Shown here in pieces: positions 7,231 to 16,269 of a stretch of DNA of 39,219 bases. This DNA is from Profundicola sp051011115. GTDB taxonomy: Bacteria > Bacteroidota > Bacteroidia > Flavobacteriales > Weeksellaceae. The notes beneath the pieces are model-generated. The model was not told the DNA's origin and did no database searches. It worked only from the letters and a program-made list of their open reading frames with translations. Every line of letters begins with the position of its first letter. The stretch's first letter is position 1. Position numbers and translations under genes: made by a program. The DNA lies in the NCBI GenBank assembly GCA_051011115.1, contig JBPCUN010000070.1, forward strand, positions 1-39,219, written 5' to 3'.

Positions 7231-8904
7231 TTAATTTTGCAATACTTGTATGAATTGATGTAAGGTTTCGGCATTGGGTGCCTCTTGCGTATTGATTTCT
7301 AATATCTTTGGGGATTTTGATGGCGCATAGAAATTTTGCCACACCTTGTTGAGATTATTTCCATCGCTTACTTGTATATATTCAAAGCCGAACATAGTGG
7401 CTAAATGAGAAGCGTTGAGCTGGTGTCTAGTTTCAAAAAAGGTTTCTAATGCGTTAGATTTGGAAGGCCCTGGGATAATTTTGAAGATGTTCCCTCCCCC
7501 ATTATTAATCAAAATAATTCTGAAATTGGCGGGAATGTAGTTGTTCCATAAAGCGTTACTGTCATAGAAAAAACTAACGTCTCCTGTGACAAGAACTATT
7601 GGGTCTTTTGACTTCATGGCAAATCCAATTGCTGTGGAGGTGGATCCGTCTATCCCGCTCGTTCCGCGATTACAATAGACAGGGTTATGCTCCGTATGTT
7701 TAAATAATTGGGAGTAACGTATCACAGATGAATTGCTGTAATGCACACCATATTCTGCTGGGTAATGGGCAATAATTTCCTTGAAAACCAATAAATCGCT
7801 CCACGGAATTTGTTGCATAAAGGTATGTTGGGATTTCTGATTGTGCCTCGCTATTTCTAGCCATTGATTCTTATAATTAGAATCTTTTGGTTTAAAATCT
7901 GATAAAAAACTTGATAGAAATGATGTGGCCGACAAATTCACTTTTTGACTTAATGCAAAATAAGTATCTGGATGCCAATGTAAATCTACGTGCCAATGAA
8001 ATTGAGGTTTATTCTGTCTTAAAAATTGTTTAATTTTTTTCGATATTACCCTTTGCCCCAAGGTAATTAATAAGTTGGGTTTGAAAGCCTCTATCATCTC
8101 ACCCTTAATGTTGCGTAGTACAGCATCTATTTGAGATATATGCTCACCAGTGTGTAAATTTGAGGTAGTTTCTGTAAGAATAATTACATTCTCATAAGCA
8201 GAAACTTCTTTCACCAGCTTTTGCAGCGATGCGTCTGGTGATTGCTGACCTACCAGTATCATTACTTTTTCTATAGCCTTATATTCTTTCTTCAAACCTT
8301 CCCAATCGATTGAGTTATTCGGAAGCTTGGGTAATCCAATCGCATCAAAAGAAATCAATGAGTCATCTATGGATTCATACAGCGGTTCAGAAAAAGGCAT
8401 ATTGATATGCACAGGACCACTATGAATAATGGCTTCATGCACGGCTTTTTTAATTTCTAAAAAATTAGAAGTTAGGATTTCATCTTCTTCTGATTCTTGT
8501 AACTGAGTACTGTAATAGGTATGTTTTTCAAATAAATTTTCTTGGCGAATGGTCTGCCCATCAAATAAATCTGCATAACCTGCCGGACGATCTGCTGTTA
8601 ACACTATCAAAGGAATATTTTGATAAAACGCTTCTGTAACTGCGGGGTAATAATTAGCAGCGGCTGAGCCAGAGGTACATGATACCACGACAGGTTTTTG
8701 CGTTTCAAGTGCCATACCTAATGCTACATAGCCTGCGCTTCGCTCATCTACAATGCTATAGCAATTGAAACGATTATCATTGGCAAACTGCATCGTAAGC
8801 GCTCCATTTCTAGATCCTGGAGAGATAACGATATCTTGGACTCCGAGATTGATTAATGTTTCTGCTATTAATTGCACATTGATTTTAGATGAATTCTTCT
8901 GCAT
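7231..8904 (-). CDS. menD: MenD, SEPHCHC synthase (menaquinone biosynthesis)
   Basis: 557 residues, full length. This thiamine-diphosphate enzyme joins 2-oxoglutarate-derived succinic semialdehyde to isochorismate, the first committed step to menaquinone, in the cytoplasm. The N-terminal domain shows DIVISPGSRNGAL (residues 20-32) and the CTSGSAAANYYPAVTEAFY segment with the cofactor-activating glutamate. The C-terminal domain has the cofactor motif GDVSFFYDSNALWNN followed by NNGGGNIF. A TAAATTTG promoter element lies 20 bases before the ATG, so it appears to have its own promoter. No other men gene is in the window. Confidence 0.96.
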   Translation of the reverse strand: MQKNSSKINVQLIAETLINLGVQDIVISPGSRNGALTMQFANDNRFNCYSIVDERSAGYVALGMALETQKPVVVSCTSGSAAANYYPAVTEAFYQNIPLIVLTADRPAGYADLFDGQTIRQENLFEKHTYYSTQLQESEEDEILTSNFLEIKKAVHEAIIHSGPVHINMPFSEPLYESIDDSLISFDAIGLPKLPNNSIDWEGLKKEYKAIEKVMILVGQQSPDASLQKLVKEVSAYENVIILTETTSNLHTGEHISQIDAVLRNIKGEMIEAFKPNLLITLGQRVISKKIKQFLRQNKPQFHWHVDLHWHPDTYFALSQKVNLSATSFLSSFLSDFKPKDSNYKNQWLEIARHNQKSQHTFMQQIPWSDLLVFKEIIAHYPAEYGVHYSNSSVIRYSQLFKHTEHNPVYCNRGTSGIDGSTSTAIGFAMKSKDPIVLVTGDVSFFYDSNALWNNYIPANFRIILINNGGGNIFKIIPGPSKSNALETFFETRHQLNASHLATMFGFEYIQVSDGNNLNKVWQNFYAPSKSPKILEINTQEAPNAETLHQFIQVLQN

Positions 8905-8923
8905 AATCCGGTTGAATTGGTGG

Positions 8924-8931
8924 CAAATTTA
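8924..8931 (-). promoter_or_regulatory. -7 element of the menD promoter (TAAATTTG)
   Basis: The reverse strand reads TAAATTTG, ending 20 bases before the menD ATG and fitting TAnnTTTG. The -33 box is weak. It lies immediately after the terminator of the upstream gene. Confidence 0.55.
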
Positions 8932-8937
8932 CACAAT

Positions 8938-8971
8938 AAAAAAAGGTTGACCCGAAAGCCACCCTTTTTTT
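8938..8971 (-). terminator. Terminator after the secreted phytase-like gene
   Basis: AAAAAAAGG (8938-8946) and CCCTTTTTTT (8962-8971) flank a short GC-rich loop region, giving an A/T-rich stem with G-C pairs at its top and T-tracts on both strands. It lies about 55 bases past the stop of the 9025-12042 gene on the reverse strand. Confidence 0.7.
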
Positions 8972-9024
8972 CCTATTTCTTAAATATATAAATATTAATG
9001 AAACGTAGTCTAATCTAAATTCAC

Positions 9025-12000
9025 TTATTTTTTTACGAATCTTTTGGTTCCGTTTTCTAAGGTTTTGATGATATAAATTCCTTGTGGCAATCCACTCACA
9101 TTCATTTTATCATCTTTTTGAATCTGTTGAACCACCTGTCCGTTGTAGTTATATACAGTTCCAGAGATTTCCTTGTTAAACTTCACCTCTGCGCCTACTA
9201 CTGGATTTGGGTATAGTTTAAAAGTATTATCTGCCACTTCTTCACTAATTACAGAAAGATTTTCTCCTACTTGAATGATTCCCATGGTTCCACTCACTTC
9301 GTAACCCACAAGCAACATAGGAGTTCCGTTTGGACTGGTATCTTTATCTAAAAACTTGATAATTTCTGGCGCTACATCTGTATCATTGTTATAATATGTA
9401 ATAAACTCTGGAGACCAAGGACTTGTAATATCATATACCATAATTCCATTTTGTCTTTCTAATCCAATAAAAGCATAAGTCTTATTATCGATTTTACCAA
9501 TCGCTATTGCCTCTGGCTCTACCCCTTTGTCATCTGAACGGTCATCAAAATCACCTTCATCTTGATTGAATAATGCTGGTTCTGCATCGGCAACCGTGAG
9601 TGCAAATTCATTGGCACTGTCATAAACTAAGTTACCATATTCATCGAAGATAGAAAATGAACGTCCTCCGTAAGAAAAGATTTGCTCAAAGGTTCCGTCT
9701 CCGTCTAAATCACCATTAGCTTTGGTTGTTTTAAGTCTTCCTAAGTTTTCATCTTTTTGTAACTCATCTGCATTGGGAAAATATGCTGGATTTAATTTTA
9801 GTTTCTTAACGCGAACTTCTTCTGAATATCCATCATAATCTCTAGCATCACCTTCATTTGCAGTGACGATGTAATTTATTCCATTTACTTCATAAGAAGC
9901 AATAGCATCTGGCATAAACATACCATAAGTTGGATGAGAAGTTATATTGATTTTATCATCTTTATTAGAAGCATCAAATCCATAATTATCTTCAAAAGAA
10001 ACAATCCCTAGTACAGAATTATCTGTGATTCCAGCTCCTGCCAATCCAAAGTCATTATCATTCATTAAAGCTAATTTACCTCCTGGAATTAAAGCTACGC
10101 CTTCTAATTTATCTGAAGCAGCATACCCAATGCTTGGCGTATTCAACATTTTTATTTTATTTACGGGGTTGATTCCTGCTGCAATTATTTCATCTGCAGT
10201 CATGGTCTCTAATGGTTTCGCAAAGCTTTGATCTAAAATATTAGTAGCGAAATTCATATCTATTTCAAACAAATATTTCTTACCATGTATATCATTTGGT
10301 TTAGAAGAATCTCTTTCGGCTACAATAAATTGACCATTTCCTTTATAAACCGCATCCCCTATTTTGTCTACACGGGATGTAGCATACCCTCCTATTCTAT
10401 TATTTTCTAATAAATAAACATACTCTGCAACTGGTTTCCCCGTATCAGCATCAACACCTAAAATTCTAATAACATCTGAGTTATTTTTAGTTTCGCTACT
10501 AGGGTTATATAATGGAGATTGAATCCAAGCATATATAATGTTTTGTTCATTATCATAAGCAATAGCTTCAAACCCTCTATTGGCTCTTCTAGAAGAATAA
10601 ACTTCTGGTAGCGTTTCTGTTCCGTATGTTCCTGCCGCTACAGGTGTATCACCTAATTGGCTCGTACCTTGAGCTACATATCTTTCAATTAGAGTACCGC
10701 CCGTATTAAACTTATACAAGGCTGGTCTATACTCATCACATAACCAAAGATTTCCAGCATTATCCATCACAACTCCTTCAAAATCTCCTCCGTATTCATC
10801 ATAAGGTAAGGCAGTATATGTTTCTCCGTTTACATCGGTATAATCCTCTGTGGCATACGCCGTGTTTGCATCTGCATAAGTCACAGGAACTTCATCAAAT
10901 CCAGGGATATTTCCTTTTCCTGTGATAGGTGTGGTTCCATCTTGGCGTGTTAGCATGATTTGCTTATCCAATGTGATTTCACCTGAAGTCAAATCTGCTG
11001 TAAATTTCACAATTCTTGCCTGATAATTTGGCAATTTAAAAGGCCTAACATTTTGGCTTGTAGCTGGCATTACCTGATTTTTCTTAACTGGACTAGCGTT
11101 AGGACCTCTATCTGGAACTACGTAAAATACAATTTTGTCTTCTGTAGAAGCATTAGCATCTACATACATTCCAGAGAAACCACCTAACATTACCTCATCC
11201 TGTCCACCATCATATACAGGTGTACCTAGACTAGGCCAATTAGATACCACTTCATTCAAGTTATATGATTTGACAAAAGGTGTTCCTAATGTATGATTTT
11301 TATATCCTAAAGGCAATACGTCTAAAATGCTGTTAGAATTTAAATCAATTACAATTAAAGCATTATTTTCTTGACAAGAAACAAATGCTTTTGAACTATC
11401 TGCAGAAAAGGTAATATATTCTGGCTCTAAATCTTGCGCTACTGTTGCTTTTCCGTTGTTTCCGAAAATTCTTACGCCTTTATTGATTAAAGAAGCTTTT
11501 TGGCTATTCAAAGATTCAAAAGTAATATGCGTTACATTTCCTCTTAAATCAATAACAGATATAGAACCTTCTGGATCTACAGTATAGTCTTTGCTAGGCT
11601 CTCCTTCATTGGCTACCAACACTTTTTTACCATCCGGAGAAACTGCAATCATATCTGGTAAAGCACCAACTTCTATGCGCGTTACATAATTTCCCTTTAA
11701 ATCAAATACAATTACATGACCATTTTCTTGTTTATTCTCTGCTTCTACAGCTACTACAATGTATTTGCTGACTACCGCAATAGAATTAGGACCTGCACCA
11801 TAAGCTGATAAGTCCACCGTTTTTAAAAGCGTAGGATTATCAGGGGATGCCATATCTACAATCATAAAATTGTTGGCAGACGAATTTGTAAGTACAGCAT
11901 GTTGATTGGTGGCATCAAATGCCAACGTTTCAGATGCATCTTCAAGACCTGTCTCAAATCTGGCTAGATGCTTTAATTCCTGTGCTTCCACAGATAAAAA

Positions 12001-12042
12001 TGTAGTGGCTATTAAGCCTAAAGTAAATAGAGTTTTCTTCAT
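9025..12042 (-). CDS. Secreted phytase-esterase-like protein with T9SS sorting domain
   Basis: 1005 residues. A signal peptide (MKKTLFTLGLIATTFLSVEA) is followed by beta-propeller-like repeats of the choice-of-anchor I type (about 25-270, for example SPDGKKVLVANEGEPS). From about 275 to 690 there is an 'esterase-like activity of phytase' domain, with VVPDRGPNA, the DFEGVVMDNAGNLWLCDEYRP segment, GFEAIAYD and LEGVALIPGG. Propeller-like sequence then resumes (YIVTANEGDARDYDGYSEE through EPEAIAIG and AFIGLERQ). The last 70 residues (LYPNPV ... NYNGQVV ... GIYIIKT ... KRFVKK) are a type A sorting domain for type IX secretion, so the protein should be exported to the surface or medium. The substrate is unknown, with phosphate or phosphodiester release only a family guess. 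It stands alone with its own terminator. Confidence 0.85.
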   Translation of the reverse strand: MKKTLFTLGLIATTFLSVEAQELKHLARFETGLEDASETLAFDATNQHAVLTNSSANNFMIVDMASPDNPTLLKTVDLSAYGAGPNSIAVVSKYIVVAVEAENKQENGHVIVFDLKGNYVTRIEVGALPDMIAVSPDGKKVLVANEGEPSKDYTVDPEGSISVIDLRGNVTHITFESLNSQKASLINKGVRIFGNNGKATVAQDLEPEYITFSADSSKAFVSCQENNALIVIDLNSNSILDVLPLGYKNHTLGTPFVKSYNLNEVVSNWPSLGTPVYDGGQDEVMLGGFSGMYVDANASTEDKIVFYVVPDRGPNASPVKKNQVMPATSQNVRPFKLPNYQARIVKFTADLTSGEITLDKQIMLTRQDGTTPITGKGNIPGFDEVPVTYADANTAYATEDYTDVNGETYTALPYDEYGGDFEGVVMDNAGNLWLCDEYRPALYKFNTGGTLIERYVAQGTSQLGDTPVAAGTYGTETLPEVYSSRRANRGFEAIAYDNEQNIIYAWIQSPLYNPSSETKNNSDVIRILGVDADTGKPVAEYVYLLENNRIGGYATSRVDKIGDAVYKGNGQFIVAERDSSKPNDIHGKKYLFEIDMNFATNILDQSFAKPLETMTADEIIAAGINPVNKIKMLNTPSIGYAASDKLEGVALIPGGKLALMNDNDFGLAGAGITDNSVLGIVSFEDNYGFDASNKDDKINITSHPTYGMFMPDAIASYEVNGINYIVTANEGDARDYDGYSEEVRVKKLKLNPAYFPNADELQKDENLGRLKTTKANGDLDGDGTFEQIFSYGGRSFSIFDEYGNLVYDSANEFALTVADAEPALFNQDEGDFDDRSDDKGVEPEAIAIGKIDNKTYAFIGLERQNGIMVYDITSPWSPEFITYYNNDTDVAPEIIKFLDKDTSPNGTPMLLVGYEVSGTMGIIQVGENLSVISEEVADNTFKLYPNPVVGAEVKFNKEISGTVYNYNGQVVQQIQKDDKMNVSGLPQGIYIIKTLENGTKRFVKK

Positions 12043-12168
12043 GTTAAATTTTTATTTACTGCAATGTAATGTTTGCGTATTAACTGAAAGTTATGGTTAG
12101 ATTAAGGAAAAGACAATTTTACCTTACGATTACGAAATGTTGATTTCACACTTTCAAAATAACCCTAT

Positions 12169-13500
12169 TTAATTTTTCATCAATACCACTTCAAACAAGC
12201 TCCCATCCTCATTTGATTTGAAGGTGATGTAGCCTTTGTGGGCTTCTATAATAGATTTGGCAAGGGTAAGTCCAATGCCAGAACCATGCTTTCTTGTGGT
12301 GAAAAATGGAATAAAAATTTTATCTTTTATTTTATCATCTATGCCTATTCCATTGTCTGCAATTTTCAGTTTTATTCTGTTTTGTTCTGATTTGAGCGTA
12401 ATATCAACTTGTTTGTTTTGCTGTGATTTAAAAGCATATAAAGCATTGGTAAGTAGATTGATCAATACACGTTCTATCATTTTCTCATCGGCATCAATAT
12501 CACTTTCTTCTAAACTGGTGAGAACTGTAATACCCTTTTTATTGAATTCAGGTTGCATTAATCGCAATACATTTTCTATGGTTTGATGCAATGAAATTTT
12601 ATTTTTTATTGGCTTTGGAAGTTCTGCAACTTGGCGATAATCTTGAACAAAACTCATGAGTTGTTTGGATTTGGATTGAATAACCTCCAAACTTTCTTTC
12701 ATTTCTTGATGGTCGCTTGTCGTAATTTTCTCTTGATTGGTGATATATTGTAGGTTATCTATAAGGCTATTCACAGGAGTTAAAGTATTCATTAATTCAT
12801 GTGAGATAACGCGCATCAAGTTATTCCAAGCCAATTTTTCTTTCTTTTCTATAATAGATTGCACTGATTCTAAAGTTACAATACAATATTCTTGGTTGAC
12901 AGTAGATAAATTAGAGGTTCTCAAGGAATAGGTATTTTTGGCCCCAGAGTCAATAGAAATATCCAAAAATTCTTGAATATCTTTGCCTATTTTATCATTA
13001 ATTATAGTATAAAATAAGGGTATTTTATCAGCATAATATGTCCAATTATTGTAATGAGGAGCTTCTAATATTTCTAAAAGTTTAGGGTTCACATAAAATA
13101 CATTCAAATTTTGGGTTTCAATGTTTCGTTCCAATATAAGGATACCAATTTCTAATTTGTTGAGGATATTTTCATACAAATTCTGATATGTAGTTAATTG
13201 ATGGCTCTCTTGTTTGGCCAAATAATATAATGCAACAGCATTTTCAAGGCTATTATTTGTAGGATTTTGTTTCGGAAATAAAGAGAAATCTTTTTGAATA
13301 ATCGCCAATAAGATTTTGTCTATCTCATTGAATGAATTCCTTATTAGGTGTAATATATAGGCAACGCCAAAGAAGGTTATCAAAATCATTAATCCGCACG
13401 CAAACCATTGTTGTTCTATGCCGAGATATACCGCTAAACCTACGGATAAGCATAATCCTATAAGACTTGTAAATATCTTGAAGTGGGGTAAACGATTCAT
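12169..13500 (-). CDS. Sensor histidine kinase paired with the sigma-54 regulator
   Basis: 443 residues. Two adjacent hydrophobic helices in the first 50 residues anchor it in the inner membrane with almost no periplasmic loop. A PAS-like region follows (about 105-215). The dimerisation helix carries VISHELMNTLTPVN, with the phospho-accepting histidine near residue 232. The ATPase boxes are NLLTNALYAF (N), DNGIGID (G1) and GSGIGLTLAKSIIEAH (G2). Its ATG overlaps the regulator's stop (ATGA), so the two are coupled. The small periplasmic exposure suggests it senses a membrane or cytoplasmic state rather than a periplasmic ligand. The genes opposite it suggest the efflux operon is the target. 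Confidence 0.92.
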   Translation of the reverse strand: MNRLPHFKIFTSLIGLCLSVGLAVYLGIEQQWFACGLMILITFFGVAYILHLIRNSFNEIDKILLAIIQKDFSLFPKQNPTNNSLENAVALYYLAKQESHQLTTYQNLYENILNKLEIGILILERNIETQNLNVFYVNPKLLEILEAPHYNNWTYYADKIPLFYTIINDKIGKDIQEFLDISIDSGAKNTYSLRTSNLSTVNQEYCIVTLESVQSIIEKKEKLAWNNLMRVISHELMNTLTPVNSLIDNLQYITNQEKITTSDHQEMKESLEVIQSKSKQLMSFVQDYRQVAELPKPIKNKISLHQTIENVLRLMQPEFNKKGITVLTSLEESDIDADEKMIERVLINLLTNALYAFKSQQNKQVDITLKSEQNRIKLKIADNGIGIDDKIKDKIFIPFFTTRKHGSGIGLTLAKSIIEAHKGYITFKSNEDGSLFEVVLMKN

Positions 13501-14834
13501 AAATTATATTTTTCTAATCGTCTATACAAAGCAGCCCGCGATATACCCAAAGCATCTGCTGCTTGAGAGATATTTCCTTTATATTTTTTCATAGCTTTCT
13601 TCACCAGTACAGATTCCATTTTGTCTATATTGAGCGTGTTAATTTTATCTGGTAAAGGTTGATTTTGAAAATGAATATTGATTTGACCCGAAGCAGACAT
13701 AATCACTCCTCTCTCTATGCTATGGTCTAATTCTCTTATATTCCCAGGCCAAGGATAAACCATAATTTCATCCATTAATTCTTTTGAAATCTCAAGATTC
13801 GATTTCCCGTATTTATGCTCATACTTCTGTTTAAAATAGGCTATAAAATTGGGAATATCTTCTTGTCTTTCTCGCAAAGGTGGCAAACGCATTTCTACGG
13901 TATTAATCCTAAAATATAAATCACTTCTAAATTTTTCTTCGGCTACCAATTGCTGTAAATTTTCGTTGGTAGCAAAAATGAACCGTATATCGAGATTTCG
14001 TTCTGTGGTTTCCCCCACACGGGTTAGTTTTTTGTCTTGAATTAATGTTAATAATTTGGTCTGAAACTGCAAGGGTAAATTCCCAATTTCATCCAGAAAT
14101 ACGGTTCCACCATTAGCATTTTCTATTTTACCGGGTTTATCTGTTTTAGCATCTGTAAATGCCCCTTTTCCATAGCCAAACAATTCTGTTTCTAAAAGGT
14201 TTTCTGGTAAACTCCCTAAATCTATATGAACAAATGGTTCTTTCTTGCGCTTGGAGGATTGATGAATATGTTCTGCCAAAACATATTTACCAGTTCCGTT
14301 TTCGCCTGTTAATAGTACATTGGCTTCTGTGGGTGCAACTTTTTTAATATCCTCATAGAGTTGCTCCATAACAGGAGATGCTGTATGCAATAAATGTTGG
14401 CTGGGCTCCTCATCTTGCAAATTCTCCCACTGTTGTAATTTTCTGTTTTTGCGTGATAAATCTACCGCAACATTCACCGATGCATATAATTTATCCTTGT
14501 CCCAAGGCTTTAAGATAAAATCAGTCGCACCTTTTTTTAAAGCTTTCACCGCTAAATCTACCTCTCCATAAGCGGTCATTAAAATTACAGGGATTTGCGG
14601 AAAGTGTGTTTTGATTTCATTCAATAAATACAAACCGTCAGCGCCGTCTTCGTATCCTTTTTTAAAATTCATATCCAGTAACACTACATCCACTTCATTC
14701 ATTGCCTGAAAAAGTTTTTTAGAATTATGAAGGGTAACGATTTCTGTAAAAAATCTTCTTAACCATATTTTGGCTGCATATAAAACATCTTGGTCGTCAT
14801 CTACAATCAATATTTTGGCTTCTTTTTTTCTCAT
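13497..14834 (-). CDS. Sigma-54-dependent response regulator (NtrC family)
   Basis: 445 residues in three parts. The receiver domain has acidic DDD at 12-14, phospho-acceptor D54 (VLLDMNF), T87 and K109. The AAA+ domain has Walker A GENGTGKYVLA (177-187), the sigma-54 contact loop GAFTDA (224-229, where most proteobacterial activators have GAFTGA), Walker B TVFLDEIGNLP and arginine fingers around 303-309. A Fis-type helix-turn-helix at the end reads GNISQAADALGISRAALYRRL. It remodels RNA polymerase holding RpoN at -24/-12 promoters. It diverges from the efflux operon, and two dyad sites lie 47 to 83 bases upstream of its own start. Confidence 0.94.
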   Translation of the reverse strand: MRKKEAKILIVDDDQDVLYAAKIWLRRFFTEIVTLHNSKKLFQAMNEVDVVLLDMNFKKGYEDGADGLYLLNEIKTHFPQIPVILMTAYGEVDLAVKALKKGATDFILKPWDKDKLYASVNVAVDLSRKNRKLQQWENLQDEEPSQHLLHTASPVMEQLYEDIKKVAPTEANVLLTGENGTGKYVLAEHIHQSSKRKKEPFVHIDLGSLPENLLETELFGYGKGAFTDAKTDKPGKIENANGGTVFLDEIGNLPLQFQTKLLTLIQDKKLTRVGETTERNLDIRFIFATNENLQQLVAEEKFRSDLYFRINTVEMRLPPLRERQEDIPNFIAYFKQKYEHKYGKSNLEISKELMDEIMVYPWPGNIRELDHSIERGVIMSASGQINIHFQNQPLPDKINTLNIDKMESVLVKKAMKKYKGNISQAADALGISRAALYRRLEKYNL

Positions 14835-14880
14835 TTACGGTGTTTATCGCTACAAAAAGGTTTTATTTGATATGGAATAT

Positions 14881-14896
14881 TGTTCAAAATTGAACA
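14881..14896. promoter_or_regulatory. Upstream activator dyad 1
   Basis: TGTTCAAAATTGAACA: 7-base arms TGTTCAA/TTGAACA are perfectly inverted around AA. Probable binding site of the divergent sigma-54 activator. Confidence 0.65.
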
Positions 14897-14901
14897 CCAA
14901 C

Positions 14902-14917
14902 TGTTCATTATCGGACA
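14902..14917. promoter_or_regulatory. Upstream activator dyad 2
   Basis: TGTTCATTATCGGACA: arms TGTTC/GGACA are inverted with one G-T-type difference and match dyad 1. Its centre lies 21 bases from that of dyad 1, two helical turns, so both sites face the same side. Confidence 0.6.
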
Positions 14918-14980
14918 TTGTTTAAAAATTTAAGATTATCAGCTATGTGATATTCAGGTCTTTATAAATCTTTAAATTAA

Positions 14981-14996
14981 TGGTTTACAATTGGCA
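14981..14996 (+). promoter_or_regulatory. Candidate sigma-54 promoter of the efflux operon
   Basis: TGGTTTACAATTGGCA has GG, ten bases, then GC, the invariant -24/-12 spacing of sigma-54 promoters, although the -24 box lacks the usual CAC. The start would fall near 15007, about 18 bases before the adaptor ATG at 15025. Dyads 1 and 2 lie about 70-100 bases upstream, the right distance for DNA looping. Confidence 0.5.
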
Positions 14997-15024
14997 TATA
15001 CTCCTGTAAATCAATTCTTTTACT

Positions 15025-16263
15025 ATGGATACGAAGTTAGAGAAAAAAAATTCAAAGGTTAAAATTATTTTAATCGGTTTATTGATTGTTGGATTTATAG
15101 GGTTGTCCGCCTATTATTTTATCAATCAAAAAAGCACATTCAACATAAAACAACAGGACATAAGACTGGCTACCGTAAAACAAGGGAAGTTTGAAGATAT
15201 GATGATGATTACCGGGCAAACGGAATCTAAGAACTCTAACCTGATTAATGTACCAGAGGGCGGAGCAGTAAAAGAATTGTTGGCAGAAGACGGTGATATG
15301 GTAGAGAAAGGACAAGTTTTGGCGAGGATTTACAATGCCAATACCGAGTTTAATTACATGAATCAAGAGACCAGCATTATGCAACAAATTGGACAGATGC
15401 GAAGTGCTTTGCTGGAAATCAAAAATCAAGAATTTGCTCAACAACAAGATTTATTGCAGGCACAAAATGATTTTAACTCGGCTGAGCAAAAATTCAATTT
15501 ACAAAGACGTCTATTTGAAGCAGAAATTGGTAGAAAAACAGATTATGATCAGGCCACCCAAAATCTGAATTATCAGCAAGAACGCTTGGGTTTAGTACAG
15601 AAGGGTTTTAAAAGTGATAAAAATGCAAGACATCAACAAATAGCAGATATTCAACGTTCTATTGCACAGATGCAACATAGTCTGGATGCTTTACAACATA
15701 ACAAAAATAATTTTCTCATTATGGCACCAGAGAGTGGGCGATTGTCGTCATTTAATTTATCCTTGGGTCAAAATTTACAAAGTGGTGAAAGCATTGGGAA
15801 AATTGACTTGATGGATGGTTATAAATTGATAGCAAAAGTAGATGAATATTATATCAATCGATTGCAGGTGGGTATTACAGGAAACATGGAAGTTGATGAC
15901 AAACCCTATGAGGTGATTGTAACCAAAATATCTCCCGAAGTAAATAAAGGTCAATTTGAAATTGAATTAAATTTTGTGGACAACAAGCCAGATAACTTGC
16001 GTATGGGTATGACTTTCGGAATAAAACTAAAATTATCACAAGATACCGAAAGCCTGATCATCCCTAAAGGCAACTTTTATAAGGATACTTCTGGGCAATG
16101 GATTTATGTTGTGCAAGGCAATACAGCAGTAAAAAGAAAGATAGAAATCGGCAGAGAAAACAGTTTGAATTATGAAATTTTGTCTGGATTAGAAGCTAAC
16201 GAACAAGTCATTATCTCAGGATATGATGACTTTAAACAATACGAAAAATTAAATATTAAATAA
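15025..16263 (+). CDS. Periplasmic adaptor (HlyD/MacA-type) of an efflux system
   Basis: 412 residues. One N-terminal membrane helix (residues 13-33) anchors a periplasmic body. A lipoyl/biotinyl-like half-motif (GGAVKELLAEDGDMVEKGQVLARI) is followed by a long alpha-hairpin rich in Q, E, L and K (about 110-225) that meets TolC. The second lipoyl half (APESGRLSSFNLSLGQNLQSGESIG) comes next, then beta-barrel and membrane-proximal domains. It bridges the inner-membrane ABC transporter and the outer-membrane channel. It is the first gene of the operon that continues with the GIN protein, ATPase, permeases and TolC. The ATG lies about 30 bases after the candidate -12 element. Confidence 0.92.
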   Translation: MDTKLEKKNSKVKIILIGLLIVGFIGLSAYYFINQKSTFNIKQQDIRLATVKQGKFEDMMMITGQTESKNSNLINVPEGGAVKELLAEDGDMVEKGQVLARIYNANTEFNYMNQETSIMQQIGQMRSALLEIKNQEFAQQQDLLQAQNDFNSAEQKFNLQRRLFEAEIGRKTDYDQATQNLNYQQERLGLVQKGFKSDKNARHQQIADIQRSIAQMQHSLDALQHNKNNFLIMAPESGRLSSFNLSLGQNLQSGESIGKIDLMDGYKLIAKVDEYYINRLQVGITGNMEVDDKPYEVIVTKISPEVNKGQFEIELNFVDNKPDNLRMGMTFGIKLKLSQDTESLIIPKGNFYKDTSGQWIYVVQGNTAVKRKIEIGRENSLNYEILSGLEANEQVIISGYDDFKQYEKLNIK

Positions 16264-16269
16264 AATTCC

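Noticed and set aside
14919..14934. Possible third activator site (TGTTTAAAAATTTAAG)
   Set aside because: Only loosely similar to the two good dyads, and out of phase (17 bp). It is probably just A/T-rich sequence.
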